The position numbers and the translations under genes are program-made. 64,000 nt of DNA from Burkholderia sp. (GTDB lineage: Bacteria; Pseudomonadota; Gammaproteobacteria; Burkholderiales; Burkholderiaceae), in the NCBI GenBank assembly GCA_030151225.1, contig JASLEG010000345.1:1-64000 (forward strand). The letters are read 5' to 3'. Positions 26,574 through 34,489 of the stretch are shown piece after piece. Within the stretch, counting starts at the first letter, position 1. Every line of letters begins with the position of its first letter. A model generated the notes under the pieces. It made no database searches, had not been told where the DNA came from, and saw only the letters and a list, made by a program, of their open reading frames with translations.

Positions 26574-27542
26574 GTGGAAACGCTCGAATCCTGGCTGCAT
26601 CGGTATTGGGGCCTGCAGCCCGTGCGCCGGCAGGTGCTGTCGTCCGGCCATACTAACAAAAGCTTCCGCATCGACGCGGCGCATGGCTTTGCCGTGCTGC
26701 GCGTGTCGTGGGCCGGCAAGCCGGCCGGGCAGGTGGCGCGCGAGGGGCAGGCGCTGGCCGCGCTCGGCGCGATGGGCGCGGCCAGTGGCTTGCCGGCGGT
26801 GCCGCGCCTGCGCGCGTGCATGGACGGGCAGCCCGGCGTGCGGCTCGACGACGGGCGCTGGCTGCATCTGTTCGAGGCGATCGACGGCCGCCCGGGCCTG
26901 CCCGACGACGCACGCGCCGGCACGCTCGCCGCGATGCGCGTGCTCGCGCCGCTGCATGCGGCGCTGGCCACGCTGCCGGCGGATGCCGACGCGCCCCTGG
27001 CATGGCTCGATGCGCGATTCGCGCGCGTGGCGGCCCGGCCGGCACCGGCGAATCTCGCCGCCGAGCCGGGCACACGCTACGCGGAGCTGATCGACCGGAT
27101 CGGCGCCCATCTCGCGGCGGCCGCGCGCTGGCTCGACGGGCCGGTGCAGTGGCTGCACGGCGACTATCACGCCGGCAACCTGCTGTTCGCGGGGGCCGAG
27201 GTGAGCGGCGTGCTCGATTTCGACGACATGGGGCAGGGCACGCCCTGGCTCGAGGCGGCGTTCGCGGCCTTCGCGCTGTCGCGCGACGCAAGTGTCGAGA
27301 CGCGCTTCGTGTTCGATGGGGAGGTGTGGCAGGCGGCGCTGGAAGCCCACGCGTCGCGTCGCGGCGATGCGCCGCCGCGCTGGCTCGTCGAGCGGCGCGA
27401 TGCGCTGGCGATGCTGTTCTGCTGCGAGCAGACGCTGATCCATCTGGAAGCCGCCCAGCGCGGACTGTGGACGCCCGGCGCGGGCATGGGCTTTCTCGGC
27501 GGCTGGCGGCAGTTGCTCGACGGCGCGTTGCCGTCCGACTGA
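26574..27542 (+). CDS. Aminoglycoside phosphotransferase-fold protein (second copy)
   Basis: A 322-residue APH-fold kinase. The Brenner motif is LHGDYHAGNLLF and the metal Asp is in GVLDFDDM; the N-lobe has SSGHTNKSFRID and FAVLRVSWAGKP. The start is a GTG at 26574 with GGGAG just upstream; an ATG at 26547 in the same frame shares its CATG with the CmcI-like start on the other strand. It is of the HomSK/YihE-like type, whose substrates include homoserine, choline and sugars. Being a second kinase of the same fold in one cluster, it may act in synthesis or self-protection. Confidence 0.78.
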   Translation: METLESWLHRYWGLQPVRRQVLSSGHTNKSFRIDAAHGFAVLRVSWAGKPAGQVAREGQALAALGAMGAASGLPAVPRLRACMDGQPGVRLDDGRWLHLFEAIDGRPGLPDDARAGTLAAMRVLAPLHAALATLPADADAPLAWLDARFARVAARPAPANLAAEPGTRYAELIDRIGAHLAAAARWLDGPVQWLHGDYHAGNLLFAGAEVSGVLDFDDMGQGTPWLEAAFAAFALSRDASVETRFVFDGEVWQAALEAHASRRGDAPPRWLVERRDALAMLFCCEQTLIHLEAAQRGLWTPGAGMGFLGGWRQLLDGALPSD

Positions 27543-27571
27543 GCGACGATGGTGCGCGGGCTTGGCGAGAC

Positions 27572-28153
27572 TCAGCCCGCCGTCTGCAGGAACAGCCGCA
27601 CGGCCTCGACCGTGTTCGGCCGCGCCTCGCCGTGGCGCGAGCCGTCGTGCAGGCAGAGCAGCACCTCGCGCCGCGCCGCGCGGCTCGCGGCCACGTGCTC
27701 GCGCATCGCCGCGCACAGCGCCTCTGGCGCCGGCGGCGGGCGCTGCCAGTCGTCGAGGATCGCGCTCCAGCCGGTGTGCTCGCGCCGCAGGCGGGCCAGC
27801 ACCGCCGCGCGCGGATCGTTCGGCTGCATGCCGTAGGGCAGCCGGATTGGAATGCTCTCAGGCTCCGGCACGCGGGCCTCGCGGCAGGCCGCGCGTATCA
27901 CGGAATCGGTATCGGCGATTTCGCGGATCAGCGCGGCTTCGCTCAGCGTGCCCGGTCGTGCATGGGTCCAGGTGTGATTGCCGAGGCGATGCCCGTCGCG
28001 CACGATGCGCGTGGCGATCTCCCGCGCAGGGGCCTGTTCGAGATGGCGGCCCAGCACGAAGAAGGTGGCCGTGCACGACGCGTCGCGCAGCACGTCGAGC
28101 AGCGGCGGCGTGGACGGACCGGGGCCATCGTCGAAACTGAGGTGGACGTGCAT
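27572..28153 (-). CDS. NodB-type polysaccharide deacetylase
   Basis: A 193-residue single-domain carbohydrate esterase 4 protein. It has the catalytic base and metal motif FDDGP near residue 7 and HTWTHARPG (metal HxxxH). The MT5-like end has VLLCLHDGSRHG. No signal peptide is present, so it probably acts in the cytoplasm, which fits small-molecule deacetylation better than cell-wall trimming. It converges with the second APH-like gene with a 29-bp gap, and may belong to the same biosynthetic set. Confidence 0.85.
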   Translation of the reverse strand: MHVHLSFDDGPGPSTPPLLDVLRDASCTATFFVLGRHLEQAPAREIATRIVRDGHRLGNHTWTHARPGTLSEAALIREIADTDSVIRAACREARVPEPESIPIRLPYGMQPNDPRAAVLARLRREHTGWSAILDDWQRPPPAPEALCAAMREHVAASRAARREVLLCLHDGSRHGEARPNTVEAVRLFLQTAG

Positions 28154-28241
28154 GGTGCGGGCGGCGTTCGGAAAGCGGGCGATGTCGCACGATAACCGAA
28201 GGCCGCCCGCCGGTCACATCCTGTCGAACCTCGCGCGCCGC

Positions 28242-28691
28242 TCAGCGCAGCTCGAAGCCCATCTGCCGCAGCGCCTGCTCGCACAGGTCGTGATCCTGCT
28301 GGGCGTTGCCGCCCGAAATGCCGATCCCGCCCACCACCTGCCCGTTCACGAGGATCGGATAACCGCCGCCCACGGCCACCATGCGCGGCCGATACGCGAG
28401 CGGCGTGACCTGGCGGTTCTCGATCACGGCGTTCCAGGTCAGCGTGGACAGGCCGAACGACGCGGCGCTCCAGGCCTTGTCGATGGCCACCTCGGCGGTC
28501 AGGTAGGGCGCCGTGTCCGCGCGCTCGAACGCGGTGAGGTGGCCGGCCGCGTCGGTCACGGCGATCGCCACCTCGATGCCCATCTCGCGGGCGGCGAGGC
28601 GCGCCGCGTCGAGCAGCGCATGCGCGGCCTCGCGGGTGATGGTGGCGGTGGGGCGCGTCGCGAGCGACGGGGTGGGTGCGTTTGCATTCAT
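28242..28691 (-). CDS. GlcG/HbpS-family protein
   Basis: A 149-residue GlcG/HbpS-like protein. It has the fold's typical EVAIAVTDAAGHLTAFERAD, AIDKAWSAASF and the glycine-rich GGYPILVNGQVVGGIGISGG. Family members bind heme or cobalamin-type ligands or have no known activity, and are often encoded next to oxidoreductases. The first ~20 residues (Pro/Thr-rich) may be a flexible leader rather than a signal. It is divergent from a LysR gene. Confidence 0.85.
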   Translation of the reverse strand: MNANAPTPSLATRPTATITREAAHALLDAARLAAREMGIEVAIAVTDAAGHLTAFERADTAPYLTAEVAIDKAWSAASFGLSTLTWNAVIENRQVTPLAYRPRMVAVGGGYPILVNGQVVGGIGISGGNAQQDHDLCEQALRQMGFELR

Positions 28692-28748
28692 GGGAGCCTC
28701 CAGAGGGCCATTCGGTCAGGAATGCGTCGATTGTGGCTTTGCAAACTA

Positions 28749-28761
28749 GACTTGATAAGTC
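28749..28761. promoter_or_regulatory. Candidate LysR operator between divergent genes
   Basis: GACTTGATAAGTC is a perfect 5-3-5 inverted repeat in the 93-bp gap between the GlcG-like gene (start 28691) and the LysR gene (start 28785). Its position and symmetry make it a likely binding site for the regulator. No T-N11-A layout is obvious. Confidence 0.45.
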
Positions 28762-28784
28762 GAATCCCCGGCTAACACTTTCAA

Positions 28785-29714
28785 ATGAAAATTGAAAATA
28801 TCGGCGACCTCGCCGTGCTTCTGCACACGGCCCGCTCGGGCAGCCTGACCGGCGCGGCGGCGGCGCTCGGCGTGACGCCGGCCGCGGCCAGCGCGGCGCT
28901 CAAGCGGCTCGAGCAGCAACTCGGCACGCGCCTGTTCGAGCGCTCCACGCGAGCGATGCGGCTGACCGATCACGGCCAGACCCTGCTCGACTACGCGGCG
29001 CGCGCCTTCGAGCTGGTGGCCGAGGGCGAGGCGCTGGTCACGGAGGACACCACGCGGCTGGTGGGCCGGCTGCGCGTGGCCGCGCCGTCGGACCTCGCGC
29101 GCACCGTGCTGCTGCCGTGGTTCGAGGCGTTCCTGGCGCGTCATCCGGCGGTGGAGCTGAAGCTCGCGGTGGGCGACGCGCCGCTCGACGTGATCCGCGA
29201 TCAGGTGGACGTGGCGATCCGCTACGGGATGCCGGCCGATTCGCGCATCAGCGCGCGGCCCCTGCTCGCGCAGCGGCCGATCGCGAGCGCCGCGCCGAGC
29301 TATCTCGAGCGACACGGCGTGCCCCACACGCCGCCGGATCTGGCGCAGCACGTGTGCCTCGCGTTCGGCCGCAGCGGGCGCGAGCATCGCGTGTGGAAGT
29401 TCGTGAAGGACGGGCAGACGGTGCAGGTACGCGTGAGCGGCAACCGCGCGGCGGACGACGCGTCGCTCGCGCATCAGTGGGCCGTGAGCGGCGCGGGGCT
29501 GCTGTTCGCGACGCCGATCGAGCTGGCCGACGATCTCGATGCCGGGCGGCTCGTGCGCGTGCTGCCCGGCTGGCGGGCCGAGGCGCCGTATCCGCTGCAC
29601 GCGCTGCTGCCGAGCCATCGCTTCACGCCGTATCGGGTGCGCGCGTTCGTCGACTTCCTGGTGGAGCGCTTCGCGGCCGGCGAGGGCCCGTGGCGGGCCG
29701 CCGACGCGGGCTGA
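28785..29714 (+). CDS. LysR-family regulator
   Basis: A 309-residue LysR protein with the HTH DLAVLLHTARSGSLTGAAAALGVTPAAASAALKRLE and a C-terminal effector-binding domain containing VDVAIRYGMPADSRI. The AT-rich start region (AAATGAAAATTG) is unlike the surrounding GC-rich DNA and holds the inverted repeat. The probable target is the divergent GlcG-like gene; no metabolite can be inferred. Confidence 0.92.
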   Translation: MKIENIGDLAVLLHTARSGSLTGAAAALGVTPAAASAALKRLEQQLGTRLFERSTRAMRLTDHGQTLLDYAARAFELVAEGEALVTEDTTRLVGRLRVAAPSDLARTVLLPWFEAFLARHPAVELKLAVGDAPLDVIRDQVDVAIRYGMPADSRISARPLLAQRPIASAAPSYLERHGVPHTPPDLAQHVCLAFGRSGREHRVWKFVKDGQTVQVRVSGNRAADDASLAHQWAVSGAGLLFATPIELADDLDAGRLVRVLPGWRAEAPYPLHALLPSHRFTPYRVRAFVDFLVERFAAGEGPWRAADAG

Positions 29715-29756
29715 ACGCCGGCGCCGGCCGGCTCGCGCGGGCAATGCCCAGGCGAA

Positions 29757-30539
29757 TCAGATCACCTCGAAGCGCAGCGGCGGCAGCCCGTCGATGCGGC
29801 CTTCCACCGTGCCCGGCCCGGTCGGAAACACCATGCCGATATAGGAGCCGGTGGTCAGCACCAGCTCGGGCGTGACCGCGATGCCGCGCTCCACCGCGCC
29901 GTGATTGACGAGCCACGGCAGCAGCCGGCGCGGATCGCCGGCCGGGTTGGTGGCGGCCACGCCCGGTGCCGGCCGCAGCGTGGCCGGTTCGCCGTCGAAG
30001 CGGAATTGCAGGGCCGGCGACACGAACGGAAAGGCCGTGTCGTAGGGCACCGCCTCGCCCACCACGAGCGCGCCGTGATTCTGCAGATCCGCCAGTTGTG
30101 CGAAGCGATCGACATCGGGCCAGCCGGCGTAGCGGCTCGTCACGATCTCGACGGTGGCCAGCATCGACGCGATCGATTCGAGCACTTCCTCGTCGGCATA
30201 GCGCGTGTCGCGCGGCGCGAACGTGCGACCGAGGCGGAACGCGATCTCGAGCTCCAGGCCGAACGGGGCATGCGCCGGGCGGGCCAGCCGCGCGCCGGGC
30301 GGATGCAGGGCGAGATGCGGCAGCGGCGCGCCCTGGATCGGGCCGTCCGCGCCCTTCGCGCCGATCTTCCAGCCGCCGATGCGCGCATCGAGCGCGGCCA
30401 GCACGGCGTGCTGCACGTCGAAGGCGGCGCGGGCATCGGCGGGCAGCGAGCCGAGCGTGGCGGGATCGAGCGGCGTGCCGCTGCGCCAGGACGCGGCGAT
30501 CTGCGTGGCAAGTGGGATGCTCACGTTGCGTGTCTCCAT
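29757..30539 (-). CDS. 2-keto-4-pentenoate hydratase family protein
   Basis: A 260-residue protein of the MhpD/fumarylacetoacetase-like hydratase family. It has IGGWKIGAKGADGP, the metal-binding ELEIAFRLGR (two acidic ligands) and LTTGSYIGMVFPTGPG near the end, all canonical. Such enzymes hydrate 2-hydroxypenta-2,4-dienoate-type intermediates or decarboxylate oxalocrotonate. It is the last gene of a minus-strand set with an MFS transporter and an aminotransferase, headed by a divergent GntR regulator, so it likely serves catabolism of one imported compound. Confidence 0.85.
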   Translation of the reverse strand: METRNVSIPLATQIAASWRSGTPLDPATLGSLPADARAAFDVQHAVLAALDARIGGWKIGAKGADGPIQGAPLPHLALHPPGARLARPAHAPFGLELEIAFRLGRTFAPRDTRYADEEVLESIASMLATVEIVTSRYAGWPDVDRFAQLADLQNHGALVVGEAVPYDTAFPFVSPALQFRFDGEPATLRPAPGVAATNPAGDPRRLLPWLVNHGAVERGIAVTPELVLTTGSYIGMVFPTGPGTVEGRIDGLPPLRFEVI

Positions 30540-30557
30540 GAATCGAGGTCGGAATGG

Positions 30558-31841
30558 TCAGACGCCTTGATGGGTGCCCACCGTGCCGCGCGCGGCGTCG
30601 TTGTCGAACAGCCGCTCGGGATGCATGCGGCGCGCGCACACCACGCCGATCGCCATCAGCGCCATGCTGCCGTAGAACGGCAACTGCCAGCTGCCGAAGT
30701 GGTCGATCAGCGCGCCGCCGATCACGGGCGAGACGATCGCGGCCGCCGCCGAGCCGGTGTTCATCATGCCGCTCGCGGTGCCCGAGAATTCCGGCGCGAT
30801 GTCCATCGGGATCGCCCACATCGGGCCGATCGTCATCTCCGCGAAGAAGAAGCCGAGCGACAGGCAGGCCATGGCCGCGTACACGTTGTGCACGAAGGCG
30901 AGCGGAATCATCACGACGAGCGTGAGCAGCATGCAGATCGACACCATGCCGCTGCGCGCGCGGGCGAGGCTGCGGGTTCGGGTGAGGATGCGGTCGGTCA
31001 CGATGCCGCCGGCGGTGTCGCCGATCACGCCGGCGAGGAACACCACGGACGAGAAGATCGCCGACTTCTGCAGGTTCAGGTGGTAGTTGTGCAGGAAGTA
31101 CTGCGGGATCCAGCTCAGGAACAGCCACAGCGTCCAGCCGTAGCAGAAATACACGATCGTGACGGGCAGCATGCGCTTGAACAGCGCGCCCCAGCGCACG
31201 CGGCCCGGATGCGGGCGCGGCGGCGGCAGCATGGCGAGCTCGCGCTCGGTGATGCGCGGATGGTCGCGCGGCTGCTCGGTGTAGGTCAGCGCCCAGCCCA
31301 CCACCCAGCACAGGCTCAGCACGCCGCACACGTAGAACGCGGCGCGCCAGCCGAAGCTGGCCATCACCGCCACCACCACGGCCGGCGCGAGCGCATTGCC
31401 CACCCGCGAGGCCGCGTGCGTGATGCCCTGCGCGAAGCCGCGCTGCTCCTTCGGCACCCAGCGCGACATCGCGGCGGTGGCGGCCGGGAAGGTGGCGCCC
31501 TCGCCGAAGCCGAGCAGCAGGCGCGCGGCGAGCAGCGAGGCCAGGCCGCCGGCCAGGCCCGTCAGCGCGGTGCCGGCGCCCCACACGGCGCCGCAGAACA
31601 GCAGCGTCTTGCGCGCGCCGAAGCGGTCGCTGACCCAGCCGCCGATGATCTGGAACACGAGGTACGGATAGGCGAATGCCGAGAACACGAGGCCGACCTC
31701 GGTGTGCGACAGGCCGAACTCCTTGCCGAAGCCGATCGCCGCGGTGCTGACGTTGACGCGATCGAGGTAGGTGATGAAATACATGATGCACAGCATGACG
31801 AGCACGACGCTCGTCGCGCTCGTCAATCGATACCGTTTCAT
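30558..31841 (-). CDS. MFS transporter (anion:cation symporter family)
   Basis: A 427-residue protein with twelve hydrophobic segments. The N-terminus MYFITYLDRVNVSTAA and loop GGWVSDRFGARKTL are typical of the ACS family (GudP/ExuT/DgoT class), which imports organic acids such as sugar acids. Start 31841 gives a clean MKRYRLTSATSVVLVML opening; a 14-residue longer frame has no support. It sits between the aminotransferase and the hydratase genes, implying uptake of the substrate these enzymes degrade. Confidence 0.9.
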   Translation of the reverse strand: MKRYRLTSATSVVLVMLCIMYFITYLDRVNVSTAAIGFGKEFGLSHTEVGLVFSAFAYPYLVFQIIGGWVSDRFGARKTLLFCGAVWGAGTALTGLAGGLASLLAARLLLGFGEGATFPAATAAMSRWVPKEQRGFAQGITHAASRVGNALAPAVVVAVMASFGWRAAFYVCGVLSLCWVVGWALTYTEQPRDHPRITERELAMLPPPRPHPGRVRWGALFKRMLPVTIVYFCYGWTLWLFLSWIPQYFLHNYHLNLQKSAIFSSVVFLAGVIGDTAGGIVTDRILTRTRSLARARSGMVSICMLLTLVVMIPLAFVHNVYAAMACLSLGFFFAEMTIGPMWAIPMDIAPEFSGTASGMMNTGSAAAAIVSPVIGGALIDHFGSWQLPFYGSMALMAIGVVCARRMHPERLFDNDAARGTVGTHQGV

Positions 31842-31971
31842 GTGTGTCTCCGAATATTGTCGTGTGCTTTTCTGCCGTGGCACTGCCTGGCCCGATGCGA
31901 CCGACGCCCCCGAGGGGCGCCGGCGGCGGCGGAGGCGGGCCGGCCCCCCGGGTGCTTCGCGCGCTGCGTGA

Positions 31972-33195
31972 TCAGGCCGCGGCCTTCATCGGCTCGCGCA
32001 CGGCCTGCGCGGCGAGGAACTCCATCGCGGCGGGCAGCCCGCTCGCGGCCAGTGGCACGCCGGCGATGCGCAGGCCCATCTCGCAGCCCGACAGCGTGGC
32101 CATCAGCGTCAGATCGTTGCAGTCGCCGAGGTGGCCGATCCGGAACATGCGGCCCTTGAGCTGGCCGAGGCCGGCGCCGAGCGACATGTCGAAACGCTCG
32201 TAGATCAGCTTGCGCACCACGTCGGCATCCACGCCCTCGTGCATGCGCACGCCGGTCAGCACCGGGCTGTAGACCGCCGCATCGGCGCACTGGATCTCGA
32301 GGCCCCAGGCCCGCACCGCGCGGCGGCACGCTTCGGCCAGGCGCAGGTGGCGCGCGAACACGTTCTCGAGCCCTTCCTCGGCCAGCATGTCGAGCGCTTC
32401 CGACAGCCCGTACAGCAGGTTGGTGTTCGGCGTGTACGGCCAGTAGCCGTTGCGGTTCATCTCGAGGATCTCGCCCCAGCCCCAGAAGCTGCGCGGCAGC
32501 TTCGCGTTCGCGCTGGCCGCGATCGCCTTCTCCGACACGGCATTGAAGCTGATGCCCGGCGGCAGCATCAGGCCCTTCTGCGAGCCCGACACGGTCACGT
32601 CCACGCCCCATTCGTCGTGGCGGTAGTCGGCGCTGGCCAGACCCGAGATGGTGTCCACCAGCAGCAGGGCGGGGTGGCCGGCCGCGTCGATCGCCGCGCG
32701 CACGGCCGCGATGTTGGAGGTCACGCCGGTGGAGGTTTCGTTGTGCACCACGCACACGGCCTTGATGCGATGCTCGCGGTCCTCGCGCAGGCGCGCCTCG
32801 ACGCGGTTCGCGTCCACGCCGTGCCGCCAGCTGTCGGTGGTGCCGTCGCGGCCGAGGAATTCCGGCTTCAGGCCGAGGTTCTCCGCCATGCGCTTCCACA
32901 GCGTGGCGAACTGGCCCGTCTCGTACATCAGCACGGTATCGCCGGGGCTCAGCGTGTTCGACAGCGCGGCTTCCCACGCGCCGGTGCCCGAGGCCGGATA
33001 GATCACCACCGGCTGGCGCGTCTTGAACACGGCCTTGATGCCGTCGAGCACCTTCATGCCCAGCGCGCCGAACTCGGGGCCGCGGTGATCGATGGTCGGG
33101 TAGCTCATCGCGCGCAGGATGCGGTCGGGCACCGGGCTCGGCCCCGGAATCTGCAGGAAATGGCGGCCCGACGGATGGAAGTCCAGCTTCAGCAT
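31972..33195 (-). CDS. Class V aminotransferase, serine-glyoxylate type
   Basis: A 407-residue PLP enzyme of the alanine/serine-glyoxylate aminotransferase family. It opens HFLQIPGPSPVPDRILRAM, has VVIYPASGTGAWEAAL in the cofactor-binding region, LLVDTISGLAS with the PLP Asp, and VSGSQKGLMLPPGIS with the Schiff-base Lys. The family transfers amino groups between glyoxylate or pyruvate and Ser/Ala or related amines. The start is at 33195; the preceding codons fall in the operator region. Co-localised with MFS and hydratase genes and a divergent GntR regulator. Confidence 0.88.
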   Translation of the reverse strand: MLKLDFHPSGRHFLQIPGPSPVPDRILRAMSYPTIDHRGPEFGALGMKVLDGIKAVFKTRQPVVIYPASGTGAWEAALSNTLSPGDTVLMYETGQFATLWKRMAENLGLKPEFLGRDGTTDSWRHGVDANRVEARLREDREHRIKAVCVVHNETSTGVTSNIAAVRAAIDAAGHPALLLVDTISGLASADYRHDEWGVDVTVSGSQKGLMLPPGISFNAVSEKAIAASANAKLPRSFWGWGEILEMNRNGYWPYTPNTNLLYGLSEALDMLAEEGLENVFARHLRLAEACRRAVRAWGLEIQCADAAVYSPVLTGVRMHEGVDADVVRKLIYERFDMSLGAGLGQLKGRMFRIGHLGDCNDLTLMATLSGCEMGLRIAGVPLAASGLPAAMEFLAAQAVREPMKAAA

Positions 33196-33213
33196 GAGTG
33201 CACTCCTTGTTGA

Positions 33214-33229
33214 ATTTTGCATGCAAAAT
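33214..33229. promoter_or_regulatory. GntR operator candidate, upstream copy
   Basis: ATTTTGCATGCAAAAT is a perfect 16-base palindrome in the gap between the aminotransferase gene (start 33195) and gntR (start 33356). It lies 19 bp upstream of the aminotransferase start on the minus strand, a typical repressor position. A near copy occurs at 33349-33364. Confidence 0.65.
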
Positions 33230-33348
33230 ACTATATTCGTGCTCGGGCCTTCGTCACAATCGCTATCTGCCCGTGGTTTACCCGTGAATCAGGGTGAATT
33301 TTGTGGGATCGGCCTTCGTGTAAAATGGCCGCCAGTTGAGATCTCAGT

Positions 33349-33364
33349 TTTTTGTATGCAAAAT
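33349..33364. promoter_or_regulatory. GntR operator candidate over its own start
   Basis: TTTTTGTATGCAAAAT matches the upstream palindrome at 14 of 16 positions and includes the gntR start codon (ATG 33356-33358). Centre-to-centre spacing of the two sites is 135 bases, so both the divergent operon and the regulator could be repressed together. Confidence 0.6.
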
Positions 33365-34084
33365 GACGCCCCCCAAGGCGCTCCGCGCGCCCTGCTGCCG
33401 CCCGTGGAGCGGCTGCGCCTGCACGACACCGTGGTCGAGCATCTGCGCAATTTCATCGTGGAAGGCACGCTCGAGCCGGGCCAGAAGCTCAACGAGCGCG
33501 AGCTCTGCGAGATGCTCGGCATTTCGCGCACGCCGCTGCGCGAGGCGCTGAAGGTGCTCGAGGTGGAAGGGCTGGTGGAGATCGCGCCGAACCGCGGCGC
33601 GTCGGTCTCGAAGATGAGCGAGGCCGAGATCCGCGAGACCTTCGAGCTGATGAGCGGGCTCGAGGCGTTCTCGGGCGAGCTCGCCTGCGAGCGCATCACG
33701 GCCGAGGAGATCGACGCGATCAAGGCGCTGCATTACGCGATGCTTGCATGCCGCGCGCAGCAGGACCTGCCCGGCTACTACAGCCGCAATCGCGAGATCC
33801 ACGACCGCATCAACCTCGCGGCGCGCAACGCGGCGCTGCGGCAAACCTACCTCGCGATCAACCGCCGCCTGCAGGCGCTGCGGTTCCGCTCGAACTTCCA
33901 CAGCGGCAAGTGGGACCGCGCGATCCACGATCATTCCGACATGATCGAGGCGCTCGAGGCGCGCGACGGCAAGCGGCTCGCGCTGATCCTGCGCCGCCAT
34001 CTGCTCGACAAGCGCGACACGGTCCTGCAGATCGACGCGACCAGCGCCGCGGCGCATCACGAGGGCGGCACGAAGCCGTCCTGA
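33356..34084 (+). CDS. GntR-family (FadR-type) regulator
   Basis: A 242-residue regulator with an N-terminal GntR winged HTH (LHDTVVEHLRNFIVEGTLEPGQKLNERELCEMLGISRTPLREALKVLE in part) and a C-terminal FCD domain (residues ~95-230) with metal-ligand candidates such as His in NREIHDRIN and HDHSDMIEAL. Start 33356 lies within one of two similar palindromes; longer frames extend into the regulatory DNA. It most likely represses the divergent aminotransferase-MFS-hydratase operon and itself. The effector should be a small organic acid. Confidence 0.9.
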   Translation: MQNDAPQGAPRALLPPVERLRLHDTVVEHLRNFIVEGTLEPGQKLNERELCEMLGISRTPLREALKVLEVEGLVEIAPNRGASVSKMSEAEIRETFELMSGLEAFSGELACERITAEEIDAIKALHYAMLACRAQQDLPGYYSRNREIHDRINLAARNAALRQTYLAINRRLQALRFRSNFHSGKWDRAIHDHSDMIEALEARDGKRLALILRRHLLDKRDTVLQIDATSAAAHHEGGTKPS

Positions 34085-34489
34085 ACGTTCGCACGGGCAC
34101 GTCATGCGCCCCGTGCAGCGCCCTCGCGCTGTCCCGGTTTCGCCCGACGCGATCGCCGCGTGCCGGCCCTGGTAGTGCCGCGCATCCTCCAAAAAAATTT
34201 TTCGGGCACCTTTCCGCAGCACGTATCGCGCCCGCGCGAGGCATGCTCGCGGGCGGCCGTTTTCGCAGCAACGGTTTGTTGCAGATGTTGCTTCCTGCAA
34301 GGCCTGAACGTGGTTTTCGGGCGCGCGGGAATTGCGCCACTGCTTTACACTCGTCGAGCCGTTTCATTCATCAGATCGATCGTTCCGGCGTCGTTGAGAG
34401 GGATGCCGGAAGCCTGTCGGAACTGCGCGCGACAGGTCAGGTCGGATTTTCCGTAGACCGTGCATCACGGGACCTTGGAGGGTCACAAC
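34085..34489. other. Intergenic region without a gene
   Basis: About 405 bases between gntR and the S53 peptidase gene. A short A/T run at 34190-34205 is unusual for the region. No coding frame has plausible codon use and no hairpin with a T-run was noticed. The last 20 bases contain the GGAGG ribosome site of the peptidase. Confidence 0.5.
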
